Positions 1 through 8,778 of a stretch of DNA of 44,525 nucleotides are shown in pieces. The position numbers and the translations under genes were made by a program. The stretch spans positions 1 to 44,525 of the forward strand of contig CAKNRQ010000019.1 in assembly GCA_930990965.1 (NCBI GenBank), given 5' to 3'. Under the pieces are notes generated by a model, which was not told where the DNA came from, searched no databases, and saw only the letters and a list, made by a program, of their open reading frames with translations. This DNA is from an uncultured Clostridia bacterium. GTDB taxonomy: Bacteria; Bacillota; Clostridia; Oscillospirales; Oscillospiraceae. Within the stretch, counting starts at the first letter, position 1. Each line of letters opens with the position of its first letter.

Positions 1-1052
1 ATCTGGCGGTCCACGGCCTGTCCGGGGTCATCAAGTCCGGGGACGAGGCCAACACCTTTTACCACGACGCCCACAATCTGGCCGGCTGCTGCGACTATGT
101 GATGGCCAATCCTCCCTTTAATGTGGACAAGGTGAAGGTGGAGTCGGCCCAGAGCGCCGGACGGCTGCCCTTTGGGATGCCTGCGGTCAACAAGAACAAG
201 GAAGTCAGCAACGCCAACTACCTGTGGATCTCCTACTTTTACGCCTACCTGAACGAGCACGGCCGGGCCGGTTTTGTCATGGCCTCCTCTGCCACTGACA
301 GCCAGAGCAAGGACAAGGACATCCGAGAAAAGCTCGTACGCACCGGCCATGTGGACGTGATGATCTCGGTGGGCAACAACTTCTTCTACACCAAAAGCCT
401 GCCCTGCTCCCTGTGGTTCTTTGACAAAGGGAAACAAGAAGGACTGCGGGACAAGGTGCTGTTCATCGACGCTCGAAATTATTACACCGTGGTGGATCGC
501 ACCCTAAACGAGTGGAGCGAGTGGCAATTGAAGAACCTGAACGCCATCGTGTGGCTGTACAGGGGAGAGGCAGACAAGTACCTGGCGTTGGTGGACGAGT
601 ACGCCGAAGCCCTGGCAAACCGAGATTTTCCTGCTGTGCTGGCACAATTAGAGGAGAAAAAGGTGCGGCTGAACGCCGAGGCCAAGGAAGAAATTGCCCA
701 GGCCGCCCGGAAAGAGAAAAAGATGCTCGAAGCCGCCTATGCCGAGAGCATGAGCGAACTGGAGGAGCTGATTCAGACCGCCAAGGAGGCCCTCTGGCTC
801 ACGGAGAAATTCGTGGACGGGGAGTACGCCGACATCCCCGGTCTGTGCAAAGCGGCTACCCTGGAGGAGATCGAGCAAAAGGGCTTCTCCCTTAGCCCCG
901 GAGCCTATGTGGGAGTGGCCTCGGTGGAGGATGACGGAGTAGATTTCCACGAGCGGATGACAGAAATCCACAAAGAGCTGCTGAAACTTCAGGCAGAGTC
1001 CGACCGTCTGATGGAGACCATCTCGAAGAATTGGAAGGAGATGGGGCTGTGA
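1..1052 (+). CDS. hsdM: Type I restriction-modification DNA methyltransferase subunit HsdM (5' truncated)
   Basis: The reading frame is open from the first complete codon (position 3), so the start lies outside the window and about 349 residues are visible. The NPPF motif of N6-adenine methyltransferases is at 108-119, and is followed by the typical HsdM C-terminal half and a charged, probably coiled-coil tail (about 620-780). HsdM binds S-adenosylmethionine and, with HsdS, methylates adenine in the recognition sequence to protect host DNA. The stop overlaps the GTG start of hsdS by 4 bases (GTGA), so the two are translationally coupled. The first motif (SAM-binding FxGxG) is off the window and cannot be checked. 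Confidence 0.95.
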   Translation, partial: LAVHGLSGVIKSGDEANTFYHDAHNLAGCCDYVMANPPFNVDKVKVESAQSAGRLPFGMPAVNKNKEVSNANYLWISYFYAYLNEHGRAGFVMASSATDSQSKDKDIREKLVRTGHVDVMISVGNNFFYTKSLPCSLWFFDKGKQEGLRDKVLFIDARNYYTVVDRTLNEWSEWQLKNLNAIVWLYRGEADKYLALVDEYAEALANRDFPAVLAQLEEKKVRLNAEAKEEIAQAARKEKKMLEAAYAESMSELEELIQTAKEALWLTEKFVDGEYADIPGLCKAATLEEIEQKGFSLSPGAYVGVASVEDDGVDFHERMTEIHKELLKLQAESDRLMETISKNWKEMGL

Positions 1053-2221
1053 ATTTTTTAGACAAAGTAACATTAAATCCTTTTGTCTCATTAAAGAAGG
1101 GGTTTGCCTACCCGTTTATTGAGATGGCCAATGTTGGAAGGTATGCACGCGAGCCGAAGAAGGTTGATATTAAGGTGTATACATCGGGAAGTCGATTTGC
1201 GGATGGCGACACGGTCATTGCCCGGATAACACCATGCCTTCAAAACGGGAAAGGCTTCTATTGTCAAAATATCGGTGCGGGGTTTGGTTCAACTGAGTTT
1301 ATTGTATTGAGGCCTAAAGATCAAACTGTTGATAACAGATATTTGTATTATCTGATGCAGACCAACTATATTCGGGAAAAAATGATAAAATCTATGGTTG
1401 GTGCCTCCGGAAGGCAGAGGGTCAATAACGATGTCTTTGCCTCAATAGATATTTCTTTTCCAAAAATTGAAATCCAGCGCCGCATTGCTGATATTCTTTC
1501 TGCCTATGACGACCTGATCGAAAACAACCGCAAGCAGATTAAACTGCTGGAGGAGGCAGCTCATCGCCTGTACAAAGAGTGGTTCATAGACCTGCGCTTC
1601 CCCGGCCATGAGCACACCAAAATCGTGGACGGTGTGCCGGAGGGGTGGGAAAAGTGCTCTCTTGGCGATGTGATAGAATTTGATCCAAAGGTGCAACTAA
1701 CCAAAGATCGGGTAAAGCAATTTGTTCCCATGTCTGCATTAAGTACATCTTCTATGGTGCTGGATATGGCCGAGTTTAGTGAGATAACATCCAATTCAGG
1801 AAGTAAATTTCAAAATGGAGATACGTTACTTGCCAGAATAACCCCATGCTTAGAGAATGGAAAAACCGCCTTTGTTCACGGAATTCAATCTTCAGAAGGG
1901 GCGGTAGGTTCTACTGAGTACATTGTAATGCGATCAAAGCGGCTGAATCAGTATATGGTTTATCTCCATGCCAGGACGGATGGTTTCAGGCAATCAGCAA
2001 TCAACAGCATGAGTGGGAGCGATGGGCGGCAACGGGTCAAGGCAGATAAATTGAAGGTGCTTTCTTATTTACTTCCACCGGCTACAGTGGTCAATCAATT
2101 TGGGCAATTTGCAGCGCCTATTTTTGAGTTGGTTTTTGATTTGAGTGAGCAGGCTTTCCAAGCAGCCTGTGCTCGCGAACGCATATTGCCTAAGCTGATG
2201 AGCGGAGAAGTGGAGGTGTGA
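1049..2221 (+). CDS. hsdS: Type I restriction-modification specificity subunit HsdS
   Basis: A protein of 390 residues that gives the type I enzyme its DNA specificity. The GTG at 1049 is chosen because AAGGAG (1035-1040) sits 8 bases upstream; a TTG at 1031 is in frame but lies inside hsdM without a ribosome site. The layout is classic: target-recognition domain 1 (about residues 5-130), a conserved helical spacer (about 140-180, with RRIADILSAYDDLIENN), target-recognition domain 2 (about 190-330) and a final helix. Both recognition domains carry a closely similar GD(T)-ARITPCL(Q/E)NGK block followed by FGSTE/VGSTE and GRQRV, so both belong to the same subfamily. The base composition is more AT-rich than in hsdM, as is usual for HsdS recognition domains. 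Confidence 0.95.
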   Translation: MNFLDKVTLNPFVSLKKGFAYPFIEMANVGRYAREPKKVDIKVYTSGSRFADGDTVIARITPCLQNGKGFYCQNIGAGFGSTEFIVLRPKDQTVDNRYLYYLMQTNYIREKMIKSMVGASGRQRVNNDVFASIDISFPKIEIQRRIADILSAYDDLIENNRKQIKLLEEAAHRLYKEWFIDLRFPGHEHTKIVDGVPEGWEKCSLGDVIEFDPKVQLTKDRVKQFVPMSALSTSSMVLDMAEFSEITSNSGSKFQNGDTLLARITPCLENGKTAFVHGIQSSEGAVGSTEYIVMRSKRLNQYMVYLHARTDGFRQSAINSMSGSDGRQRVKADKLKVLSYLLPPATVVNQFGQFAAPIFELVFDLSEQAFQAACARERILPKLMSGEVEV

Positions 2222-2223
2222 AA

Positions 2224-3117
2224 ATGGACAACCCTACTGTGTTTATCTCATATTCTCATGATGACAAACAACATGAAGAGTGGGTGTTAAAATTGGCTTC
2301 AGCTTTGCGTTCTCACGGAGTGAATGCGATTCTTGACCAATGGGATTTGAGATTGGGGTCAGATCTTCGTTTCTTTATGGAGAAGGGTCTGTCGGCTTCC
2401 AACCTTGTGCTGTGTGTTTGCTCAGAAATGTATGTACAAAAAGTAAATTCGGGTGAAGGTGGAGCTGGATATGAAGGGATGATTATTTCACAACCTTTGC
2501 TCAGTAATGCAAATTCAGAGTTTGTAATACCAATCGTGAGAAACAACCCTTCACAACAAAAAATTCCTATGACCTTTGGAACTAAATATTACATTGATTT
2601 TTCTGATGATACCCGATATGTTGAAAAATATTGGGAACTCTTGGAGCGAATATATGGGGAAGACACAAAGAAGAAACCTCCTCTTGGCGAAAATCCGTTC
2701 TCGGAGAAACTAAGCAAAGCAATTGCTGCAAACACAGAAATTGAGAAAGTCTTGTATCACTCTCCAACAATGGATGGAACAGTAACTTTCCGTTATGATA
2801 ACAATAACGGGATGTACACCATTGGCGATGGAGAATATGCATTTGATACACGCTGGAGTAGGGCTGGTAACAATTCCATCCATGTCTATGGCCTGATTGG
2901 GTATATTCCTGGTGAAACTGTCATCCCTGATGCAGGTCACCTCTATAACTATGATTACTCCAGTAAAGCGCGGACTATAAAAAGCGGAGAAATCGTTATT
3001 TTTCAAAATCTTAATCACCATTTTGCCGCTGTGAAACTTGGCTCAGTAAAAAGCGGTAGCCACGGCAATCTATATGATGAAATGATCTTTGACTATCACA
3101 TTTATTGTCCAGAATAA
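2224..3117 (+). CDS. TIR/SEFIR-domain protein with uncharacterised C-terminal domain, probable defence effector
   Basis: A protein of 297 residues. The ATG at 2224 is preferred over the GTG at 2218 because GGAGG (2212-2216) is 7 bases upstream. Residues about 4-145 form a bacterial TIR/SEFIR domain: VFISYSHDD at the first strand, ILDQWDLRLGSDLRFFME after it, and GAGYEGMI, in which Glu84 is a candidate for the catalytic glutamate of TIR NADases. Such domains in prokaryotic immunity consume NAD+ or make cyclic ADP-ribose signals. Residues about 175-297 are a beta-rich domain I do not recognise, possibly the sensor. The gene starts 2 bases after hsdS and is AT-rich (about 35% GC in the line at 2521). 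NADase activity is inferred, not shown. Confidence 0.85.
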   Translation: MDNPTVFISYSHDDKQHEEWVLKLASALRSHGVNAILDQWDLRLGSDLRFFMEKGLSASNLVLCVCSEMYVQKVNSGEGGAGYEGMIISQPLLSNANSEFVIPIVRNNPSQQKIPMTFGTKYYIDFSDDTRYVEKYWELLERIYGEDTKKKPPLGENPFSEKLSKAIAANTEIEKVLYHSPTMDGTVTFRYDNNNGMYTIGDGEYAFDTRWSRAGNNSIHVYGLIGYIPGETVIPDAGHLYNYDYSSKARTIKSGEIVIFQNLNHHFAAVKLGSVKSGSHGNLYDEMIFDYHIYCPE

Positions 3118-3133
3118 TGTAGAGGTGTGATAT

Positions 3134-3970
3134 ATGTCATCTTTTTCCGAAAGATATGGCCTTAACCTCCGCAAACAAATACAACTCGAAAATGTTGACT
3201 TGCCTTTGTTGAATCGATTGTGGAATATCTTCTATGAGCGGGAATATGAAACCGAAATATTTGATTTGGGAGGAGAAATTGGAGTTACTGAATATCTGTT
3301 AGATTCTTTTGGGCTTACCTACGAATACCCACAGTCTGCCTTTGACATAAACCGCAATATTGAAAAGCTCAGGAACTTTTTAATAGACACAGAGTGGTAC
3401 TTAATTTATGACTTTATTGAGAGATATGTGAGTTGCTTTCCAAAGAGTGCAGATAGAAACAACTTAGAGAAAGATATTAATCGGGTTTTGGAAGAAGAAA
3501 AGTCCGGTTATCGAATGTTAAGAGGACTTATAACCCCGATAACAAACATAGGTGAGCTGGATTCTTTGAAAGAGTCCATGTCAACTAAGTATGTTTCTGT
3601 AAATACACACATGGAAAAGGCTCTGCAGCTTTTTTCTCAGCGCAGATCCCCTGATTACGAAAACTCGATCAAAGAATCTATTAGTGCAGTTGAAGCTATG
3701 TGCTGTATTATTACCAATGAAACAGGATCGCAAGCTACATTAGGAAAGACCATTAGGAAGTTGAAAGAAAAAGGAATACATATTCATTCCGCAATGGAAA
3801 GCGCGTTTTCTTCATTATATGGCTACACGTCTGATGAAGCTGGAATCAGGCACGGAGGCATAGACTTCACTAACGCTCCGGCTGAGGATGCTAAGTATAT
3901 GCTGATTTCCTGCTCAGCGTTTATAAACTACTTAGTTGAAAAATGGGCAAAAGCGAATAATAAGGAGTGA
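3134..3970 (+). CDS. AbiJ-NTD4 / HEPN-like abortive-infection protein
   Basis: A protein of 278 residues preceded by AGAGGTG (3121-3127). The N-terminus (FSERYGLNLRKQIQLENVD, then NRLWNIFYERE) matches the AbiJ N-terminal domain 4 family. The C-terminal half (about 170-278) looks like the all-helical HEPN-type domain found with it: NSIKESISAVEAMCCII, LGKTIRKLKEKG and YTSDEAGIRHGG. HEPN proteins are often toxin-like RNases with an R-x4-6-H motif. Here the conserved pair is adjacent (Arg239-His240), so nuclease activity cannot be assumed. It lies 16 bases after the TIR gene and 4 bases before hsdR, inside the restriction operon, and is AT-rich. An abortive-infection role is inferred from family and location. 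Confidence 0.8.
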   Translation: MSSFSERYGLNLRKQIQLENVDLPLLNRLWNIFYEREYETEIFDLGGEIGVTEYLLDSFGLTYEYPQSAFDINRNIEKLRNFLIDTEWYLIYDFIERYVSCFPKSADRNNLEKDINRVLEEEKSGYRMLRGLITPITNIGELDSLKESMSTKYVSVNTHMEKALQLFSQRRSPDYENSIKESISAVEAMCCIITNETGSQATLGKTIRKLKEKGIHIHSAMESAFSSLYGYTSDEAGIRHGGIDFTNAPAEDAKYMLISCSAFINYLVEKWAKANNKE

Positions 3971-3974
3971 CACC

Positions 3975-6900
3975 ATGAGCTACGACTACTCCGAAAATAT
4001 CCTTGTTCAGGAATCGGCCGGGCATCTGCTGGAGCGGGAGCTGGGCTGGGAGGTGGCCTATGCCTACAACACGGAGAAGCTGGGTAAGGACGGCACCTTC
4101 GGCCGGACAAGCTATAAGGAGATCCTGCTCACCCGGTATTTTCGGCAGGCTCTCCAACGCCTGAACCCGTGGCTCACCCTTGCCCAGCTGGACGAGGCTA
4201 AGAAAAAGATGGAATTCTGCCTGTCCACCGCCTCCCTCATGCAGGTCAACGAGGAGAAGTACGCCCTTATCCGGGAGGGTATCCCTGTTACTGTCAAGCG
4301 CCCCGACGGGAAAACCGAAGAGAAGCGAGCCCAGGTCATCGACTTTCAGTGCCCGGACAATAACCACTTCCTGGCCATTAAGGAGCTAAAAATTCACGGC
4401 GACCTATACCGCCGCCGGACGGACATCGTGGGCTTTGTGAATGGCATCCCTCTGCTGTTTGTGGAGCTGAAAAAGAACACCGTGGACGTGCAGGATGCCT
4501 ACACCAACAACTACACCGACTACCTGGACACCATCCCCCACCTGTTCTGGTATAACGCCTTCCTCATCCTCTCCAACGGCTTGGAGGCAAAGGTGGGTAC
4601 CCTGGGCAGCAAGTACGAGTTCTTCCACGAGTGGAAGCGTCTCAGCGAGCAGGACCAGGGCAGCGTGGCCCTGGAGACCATGCTCCGGGGCATCTGCAAA
4701 AAGGAGGATTTTCTCGATTTGCTGGAAAATTTCATCCTCTTCGATCACTCCGGCGGCCGCACGGCCAAGATCCTGGCCCGTAACCACCAGTACCTGGGCG
4801 TCAATGAGGCGGTGAAGGCCTACGAAGCCCGGAAACTGAACAACGGCAAGCTGGGGGTGTTCTGGCACACCCAGGGCAGCGGAAAGAGCTACTCCATGGT
4901 GTTCCTGACCCAGAAAATCCGGCGGAAATTTGCCGGTTCTCCCACTATTGTGGTGCTTACCGACCGGGAGGAGCTGAACAAGCAGATCAGTGACACCTTT
5001 GAGAACTGCGGCCTGCTGGGGAAGGCCAAGGCCGGACAGTTCATGGCGGCCAGCGGCGACGATCTGATCGACAAGCTCCGGGGCAACCCCAGCTTCATCT
5101 TTACCCTGATCCAGAAATTCAATCAGCCGAAGGCTCAGCCCATATATCCAGACCACGACATCCTCATACTCTCAGACGAGGCTCACCGCAGCCAGTACGG
5201 CGTTTTCGCCGAGAATATGGTGCATTTGCTGCCCACTGCTTCCCGAATTGGCTTCACCGGCACGCCGCTGATGTCCAGCGACAACATTACCGAACGCACC
5301 TTCGGAGGATACATATCAGTGTATGACTTCAAGCGGGCGGTAGAGGACGGGGCCACAGTGCCGCTGTACTATGAGAACCGGGGAGATAAAATCGCTGACC
5401 TTCACAACCCGGAGATCAACGAGCGAATCTTGGATGCCATTGAGCGCGCAGACTTGGATGTGGACCAGCAGGAAAAGCTGGAACGGGAGTTTGCCAAAGA
5501 AATTCATCTGTTGACAGCTGAGCAGCGGCTGGACTCCATATCCAGGGACTTTGTTGGCCACTACTCCGACCTGTGGACCAGCGGAAAGGCCATGTTCGTG
5601 TGCCTGAACAAGGTCACATGTGTGCGGATGTATAACCTGGTTCAGAAATACTGGAATCGTGAAATTTCCAAGCTGGAGGCGAAACGCAAACATGCCACCC
5701 AGCAGGAGGCTCAGGAGCTAGATCGGAAAATCGCCTGGATGAAGGAGACGGAAATGGCTGTGGTGGTCAGCCAGGAACAAAACGAGATCCAGACTTTCCA
5801 GAAATGGGGTCTGGACATCAAATACCACCGCGAGAAAATGGAGAAAAGGGAGTTGGACAAGGAGTTCAAAGACCCGGAAAATCCCCTGCGAGTGGTGTTT
5901 GTCTGCGCCATGTGGCTCACCGGCTTTGATGTGAAGTGCCTGTCCTGTCTGTATCTGGACAAGCCGCTGAAAGCGCACACCCTGATGCAGACCATCGCCC
6001 GAGCCAACCGGGTGGCCGAGGGCAAGAGTAACGGTCTGATAGTAGACTATATCGGAATCGTAAAGGCATTGCGAAAAGCTCTGGCAGACTATACGGCCAA
6101 TGCGGGAGGTCAGGATGGGGTCGACCCCACTGTGGACAAGGAACAGTTGATTTCTCGTATTCTGGATGCGATCGCCGCCGCCAAGGACTTTCTTCTGAGC
6201 CACGGTTTTGACTTACAGGCGTTGATTGACGCAAAAGATTTTGAGAAAATGGCCCGTCTGGAAGACGGAGCCAATGCAGTCAGCGGAACGTTGGAGGAGC
6301 GCAAACAGTTCCAGACCTATGTGAACGAGTTGCTACGAATGATGAAGTATGCTGACCGAGATGACATTTCGGCAGATACCCGGAAAGAGAGCGATGCTCT
6401 TGTAGCCATCTTCCACCAGCTCCAGAGAAAACGCAAACATGCCAGCAATGTGGATCTGATGGTGGAAATCAACGGCATCATTAGTGAGTATGTGCAGGTG
6501 GATGTTCCTGACGCAGGAATAACTCCCTCCCGTCAGTTCGACATCAGCAAGATTGACTTTGATTTGCTCCGACGGGAATTTGCGAAAGCAAAACGAAAAA
6601 AACTAGTTTTGAAGGATTTAGAGGATCTGATACAGCAACGCCTAAATGAGTTGCTGTTTGCTAATCCCCAGCGGGTCAACTACTATGAGCGCTATCAAAA
6701 AATAATCGAGGCCTACAACAGCGAGCAGAATCGCGCCAACATAGAAAAAACCTTCATGGATCTAATGGATTTGGCCAACAGCATGGATCAGGAGGAGCGG
6801 CGATATGTCCGAGAGGGATTCTCCAGTGATGAGGAGCTTTCGCTTTATGATTTGCTGTTTTCTGAAAATCTCTCCAAACAGGATATTCTAAAAATCAAAC

Positions 6901-7112
6901 GAGTTGCAGTTGACCTTCTGGCCAAAGTAAAAGCTAAAATAGCGGAACTGGATCACTGGACAGATAAACAGGAGACAAAAGCTACGATAGACAACCTAAT
7001 TCGAGACACTCTTTGGGAGGAGTTACCGGAGTGTTATGATGAAGCCAGTGTTTCGAGTTACAGACAAAAAATATTCGAGTATGTGTATGTGAGATATCCA
7101 AATGTTGCATAA
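3975..7112 (+). CDS. hsdR: Type I restriction endonuclease subunit HsdR
   Basis: A protein of 1045 residues. The ATG at 3975 has AAGGAG at 3962-3967; earlier in-frame starts lie inside the previous gene. Domains in order: a PD-(D/E)xK nuclease (Asp150, then Glu164-Leu-Lys166 in LLFVELKK), a superfamily 2 translocase with Walker A (HTQGSGKS, Lys304), DEAH box (401-404) and GFTGTPL motif III, a second RecA-like half with MWLTGFDVK and QTIARANRV, and a C-terminal helical domain that docks on the methylase. It translocates unmethylated DNA with ATP and cuts at a distance. It is the last gene of the operon. The last kilobase swings between about 55% and 32% GC per 60-base line, unlike the even 57% of the motor region. 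Confidence 0.96.
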   Translation: MSYDYSENILVQESAGHLLERELGWEVAYAYNTEKLGKDGTFGRTSYKEILLTRYFRQALQRLNPWLTLAQLDEAKKKMEFCLSTASLMQVNEEKYALIREGIPVTVKRPDGKTEEKRAQVIDFQCPDNNHFLAIKELKIHGDLYRRRTDIVGFVNGIPLLFVELKKNTVDVQDAYTNNYTDYLDTIPHLFWYNAFLILSNGLEAKVGTLGSKYEFFHEWKRLSEQDQGSVALETMLRGICKKEDFLDLLENFILFDHSGGRTAKILARNHQYLGVNEAVKAYEARKLNNGKLGVFWHTQGSGKSYSMVFLTQKIRRKFAGSPTIVVLTDREELNKQISDTFENCGLLGKAKAGQFMAASGDDLIDKLRGNPSFIFTLIQKFNQPKAQPIYPDHDILILSDEAHRSQYGVFAENMVHLLPTASRIGFTGTPLMSSDNITERTFGGYISVYDFKRAVEDGATVPLYYENRGDKIADLHNPEINERILDAIERADLDVDQQEKLEREFAKEIHLLTAEQRLDSISRDFVGHYSDLWTSGKAMFVCLNKVTCVRMYNLVQKYWNREISKLEAKRKHATQQEAQELDRKIAWMKETEMAVVVSQEQNEIQTFQKWGLDIKYHREKMEKRELDKEFKDPENPLRVVFVCAMWLTGFDVKCLSCLYLDKPLKAHTLMQTIARANRVAEGKSNGLIVDYIGIVKALRKALADYTANAGGQDGVDPTVDKEQLISRILDAIAAAKDFLLSHGFDLQALIDAKDFEKMARLEDGANAVSGTLEERKQFQTYVNELLRMMKYADRDDISADTRKESDALVAIFHQLQRKRKHASNVDLMVEINGIISEYVQVDVPDAGITPSRQFDISKIDFDLLRREFAKAKRKKLVLKDLEDLIQQRLNELLFANPQRVNYYERYQKIIEAYNSEQNRANIEKTFMDLMDLANSMDQEERRYVREGFSSDEELSLYDLLFSENLSKQDILKIKRVAVDLLAKVKAKIAELDHWTDKQETKATIDNLIRDTLWEELPECYDEASVSSYRQKIFEYVYVRYPNVA

Positions 7113-7146
7113 AGTACATCCCGGTAGCAATACCGGGATGTACTTT
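7111..7146 (+). terminator. Hairpin terminator of the hsd operon
   Basis: A perfect 16-bp inverted repeat with a GCAA tetraloop (7127-7130) starts within the hsdR stop codon. The T-tract after it is interrupted (GTTGTGCTTT), so it may also serve as a 3' end stabiliser. Confidence 0.75.
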
Positions 7147-7427
7147 GTTGTGCTTTATCATAGCCTGGCTCGCATTTGTCGTAAAACTGTCGTAAAACTC
7201 AACCACCAAACCGGCAGAAATGCAGGCATATCAGGGGCTTCCGGGCAATGTTCAGGCCCTGCCGTGGCAGACGAATAAAACTTTTGTCATCTATTTCATT
7301 CTCCTGACTGTGCTGAAATATACGCAAGTATATCGCATTTTGCGCAAATGTCAACTGACATTCAGGAGTTTGCGTAGCCAGAGAAGTGAGGCGTATGCTT
7401 TTGCGCTGCATGGTGTGCTCACGCAGT
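7147..7427. other. Gene-free remnant sequence with a tandem 11-bp repeat
   Basis: Together with the hairpin at 7111-7146 this leaves 315 bases between hsdR and the MATE locus without a gene that I can support. Two exact tandem copies of an 11-mer lie at 7177-7187 and 7188-7198 (TGTCGTAAAAC). The + frame through them reads CRKTVVKLNHQTGRNAG with no start codon and resembles a broken gene tail. The opposite strand holds a 92-codon open frame that overlaps the MATE 3' end and has no recognised family. It could be the scar of an integrase or element end; I cannot tell. Confidence 0.35.
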
Positions 7428-8707
7428 TCAGGCCGGCATAATTTGCTTTGATTTCCGGGCATAAATGATAACCGCAAGAGCCAGTGACAGTACGTCTGCT
7501 ACGGGCTGTGCCCACAACAATCCAGTTTCCTGGAACACCGCTCCCAGCAGAAACATGGCAGGAATATAAACCAATCCCTGCCGGGAGATGTTGACAATCA
7601 GGGACTCTCCCGCTGCACCACAGGCTTGCAAGGCATTTGTCAGGACATAGAATACGCCAAACAGGAAACTGGTAGACAGCAAAATGCGGGAAAAAGATGT
7701 GCCGTAGTCAAAAGCGGCTGCGTCTGTTAAGAATATACTTACTATCTGATTTATAAACAAATAACAGATAATTGTGAGCACTGCGCTCAGGATAAAAGAA
7801 AATATAAGTGAATACTTGAGAACGGCCTTATATCTGTCCCACTTTTTCGCCCCGACACAATAGCCCAGCAGTGGCTGGATTCCCTGCCCCAAGCCTATGC
7901 AAACCATACCCGTTATCATTGTGACTTTCATTGCGACACCTGCGCCCGCAACAGCCATGTCTCCATACTTCGCCATTTGACTGTTCATAATAATACTGGA
8001 TACACTCATCAATAAAGAGCCGAGGGCAGCCGGTATTCCAATAGCAAGAACGCCCGAAGCGGCGCGGTTTTTGACCGAAAAATCTTTAGGGCTGATGCTG
8101 AGCGACGACTGCCCGCGGAGGAAGTAGGAGAGATAATATCCTGCCCCCGCTATGTTCCCGATGACCGTCGCAATTGCAGCGCCCGCTATGTCCCAACCGA
8201 ATACGAGTATCATAATTGGATCAAGGATTACATTGAGCAAATTACCAATAAGCTGTCCCATCATGGCCTTGCCGGACTGCCCCTCTGCGCGGATAACATT
8301 AGAATAGCTGAGAACAAAGGGCCCGGAAAAGCTGACAATGATGAGATAGGTTTTTGCATACTCCCATGTGTCTGCGCTGGCGCCTACCAGAACTAGAATC
8401 TCATCCATAAAGAACAGGAAAAAGGCCGACATGACAATTCTTACTACGACACAGCTCCACATACAGAAAGAACACACTGTTCTGGCATATTCTTTCCTTC
8501 CTTCACCCATGGCCCGGGAGATGACGGAAGTTCCACCGACGCCGAAAATGGTTCCTACTGCCGTAAACAGCAGGAACACCGGCGTCGCCAGCGAAACAGC
8601 AGCCACCTGCAAATCATCATTAGTCTGGCCGATAAAGAAAGTGTCTGCAATACGGCTTTGCGCACCGGCGCATTTTCAAAAACTTCCATCGACTTGTTCG
8701 AATCCAT
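7428..8707 (-). pseudogene. MATE-family multidrug efflux transporter, disrupted by a small frameshifting deletion
   Basis: The bulk (codons downstream of 8612) encodes a multi-TM MATE exporter (GTSVISRAMGEGRKEYA, GIPAALGSLLMSVSS, GLGQGIQPLLGYCVGAKKW), which in the family expels drugs with Na+ or H+ antiport. The natural start is the ATG at 8707 with GGAGG at 8713-8717, reading MDSNKSMEVFENAPVRKAVL. At 8641-8653 the frame then breaks: the sequence jumps straight to what reads, in another frame, ADTFFIGQTNDDLQVAAV. In homologues about 17-18 residues of the first membrane helix lie between these blocks, so roughly 52-58 bases are missing. The rest stays open to the TGA at 7428. Re-initiation downstream would give a protein without its first helix. 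It could also be an assembly error. Confidence 0.8.
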
Positions 8708-8721
8708 GTTTGCCTCCATTT

Positions 8722-8737
8722 CAATAGCACGCTATTG
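8722..8737. promoter_or_regulatory. Inverted-repeat operator upstream of the MATE gene
   Basis: CAATAGC-AC-GCTATTG, a 7-2-7 inverted repeat just before the ribosome site of the MATE gene. It matches the palindrome upstream of the marR-type gene (9274-9285) in ATAGCAyGCTAT, so both are probably bound by that regulator. Confidence 0.6.
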
Positions 8738-8751
8738 TTTTGCTCAAAGAT

Positions 8752-8775
8752 ATACCCGCTGATAAGAGCGGGTAT
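8752..8775 (-). terminator. Hairpin between the marR-type gene and the MATE gene
   Basis: A perfect 9-bp stem (ATACCCGCT / AGCGGGTAT) with a 6-base loop, 3 bases after the regulator stop and upstream of the MATE operator. It has only a short T run, so it may attenuate rather than fully stop transcription into the transporter gene. Confidence 0.5.
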
Positions 8776-8778
8776 CAT

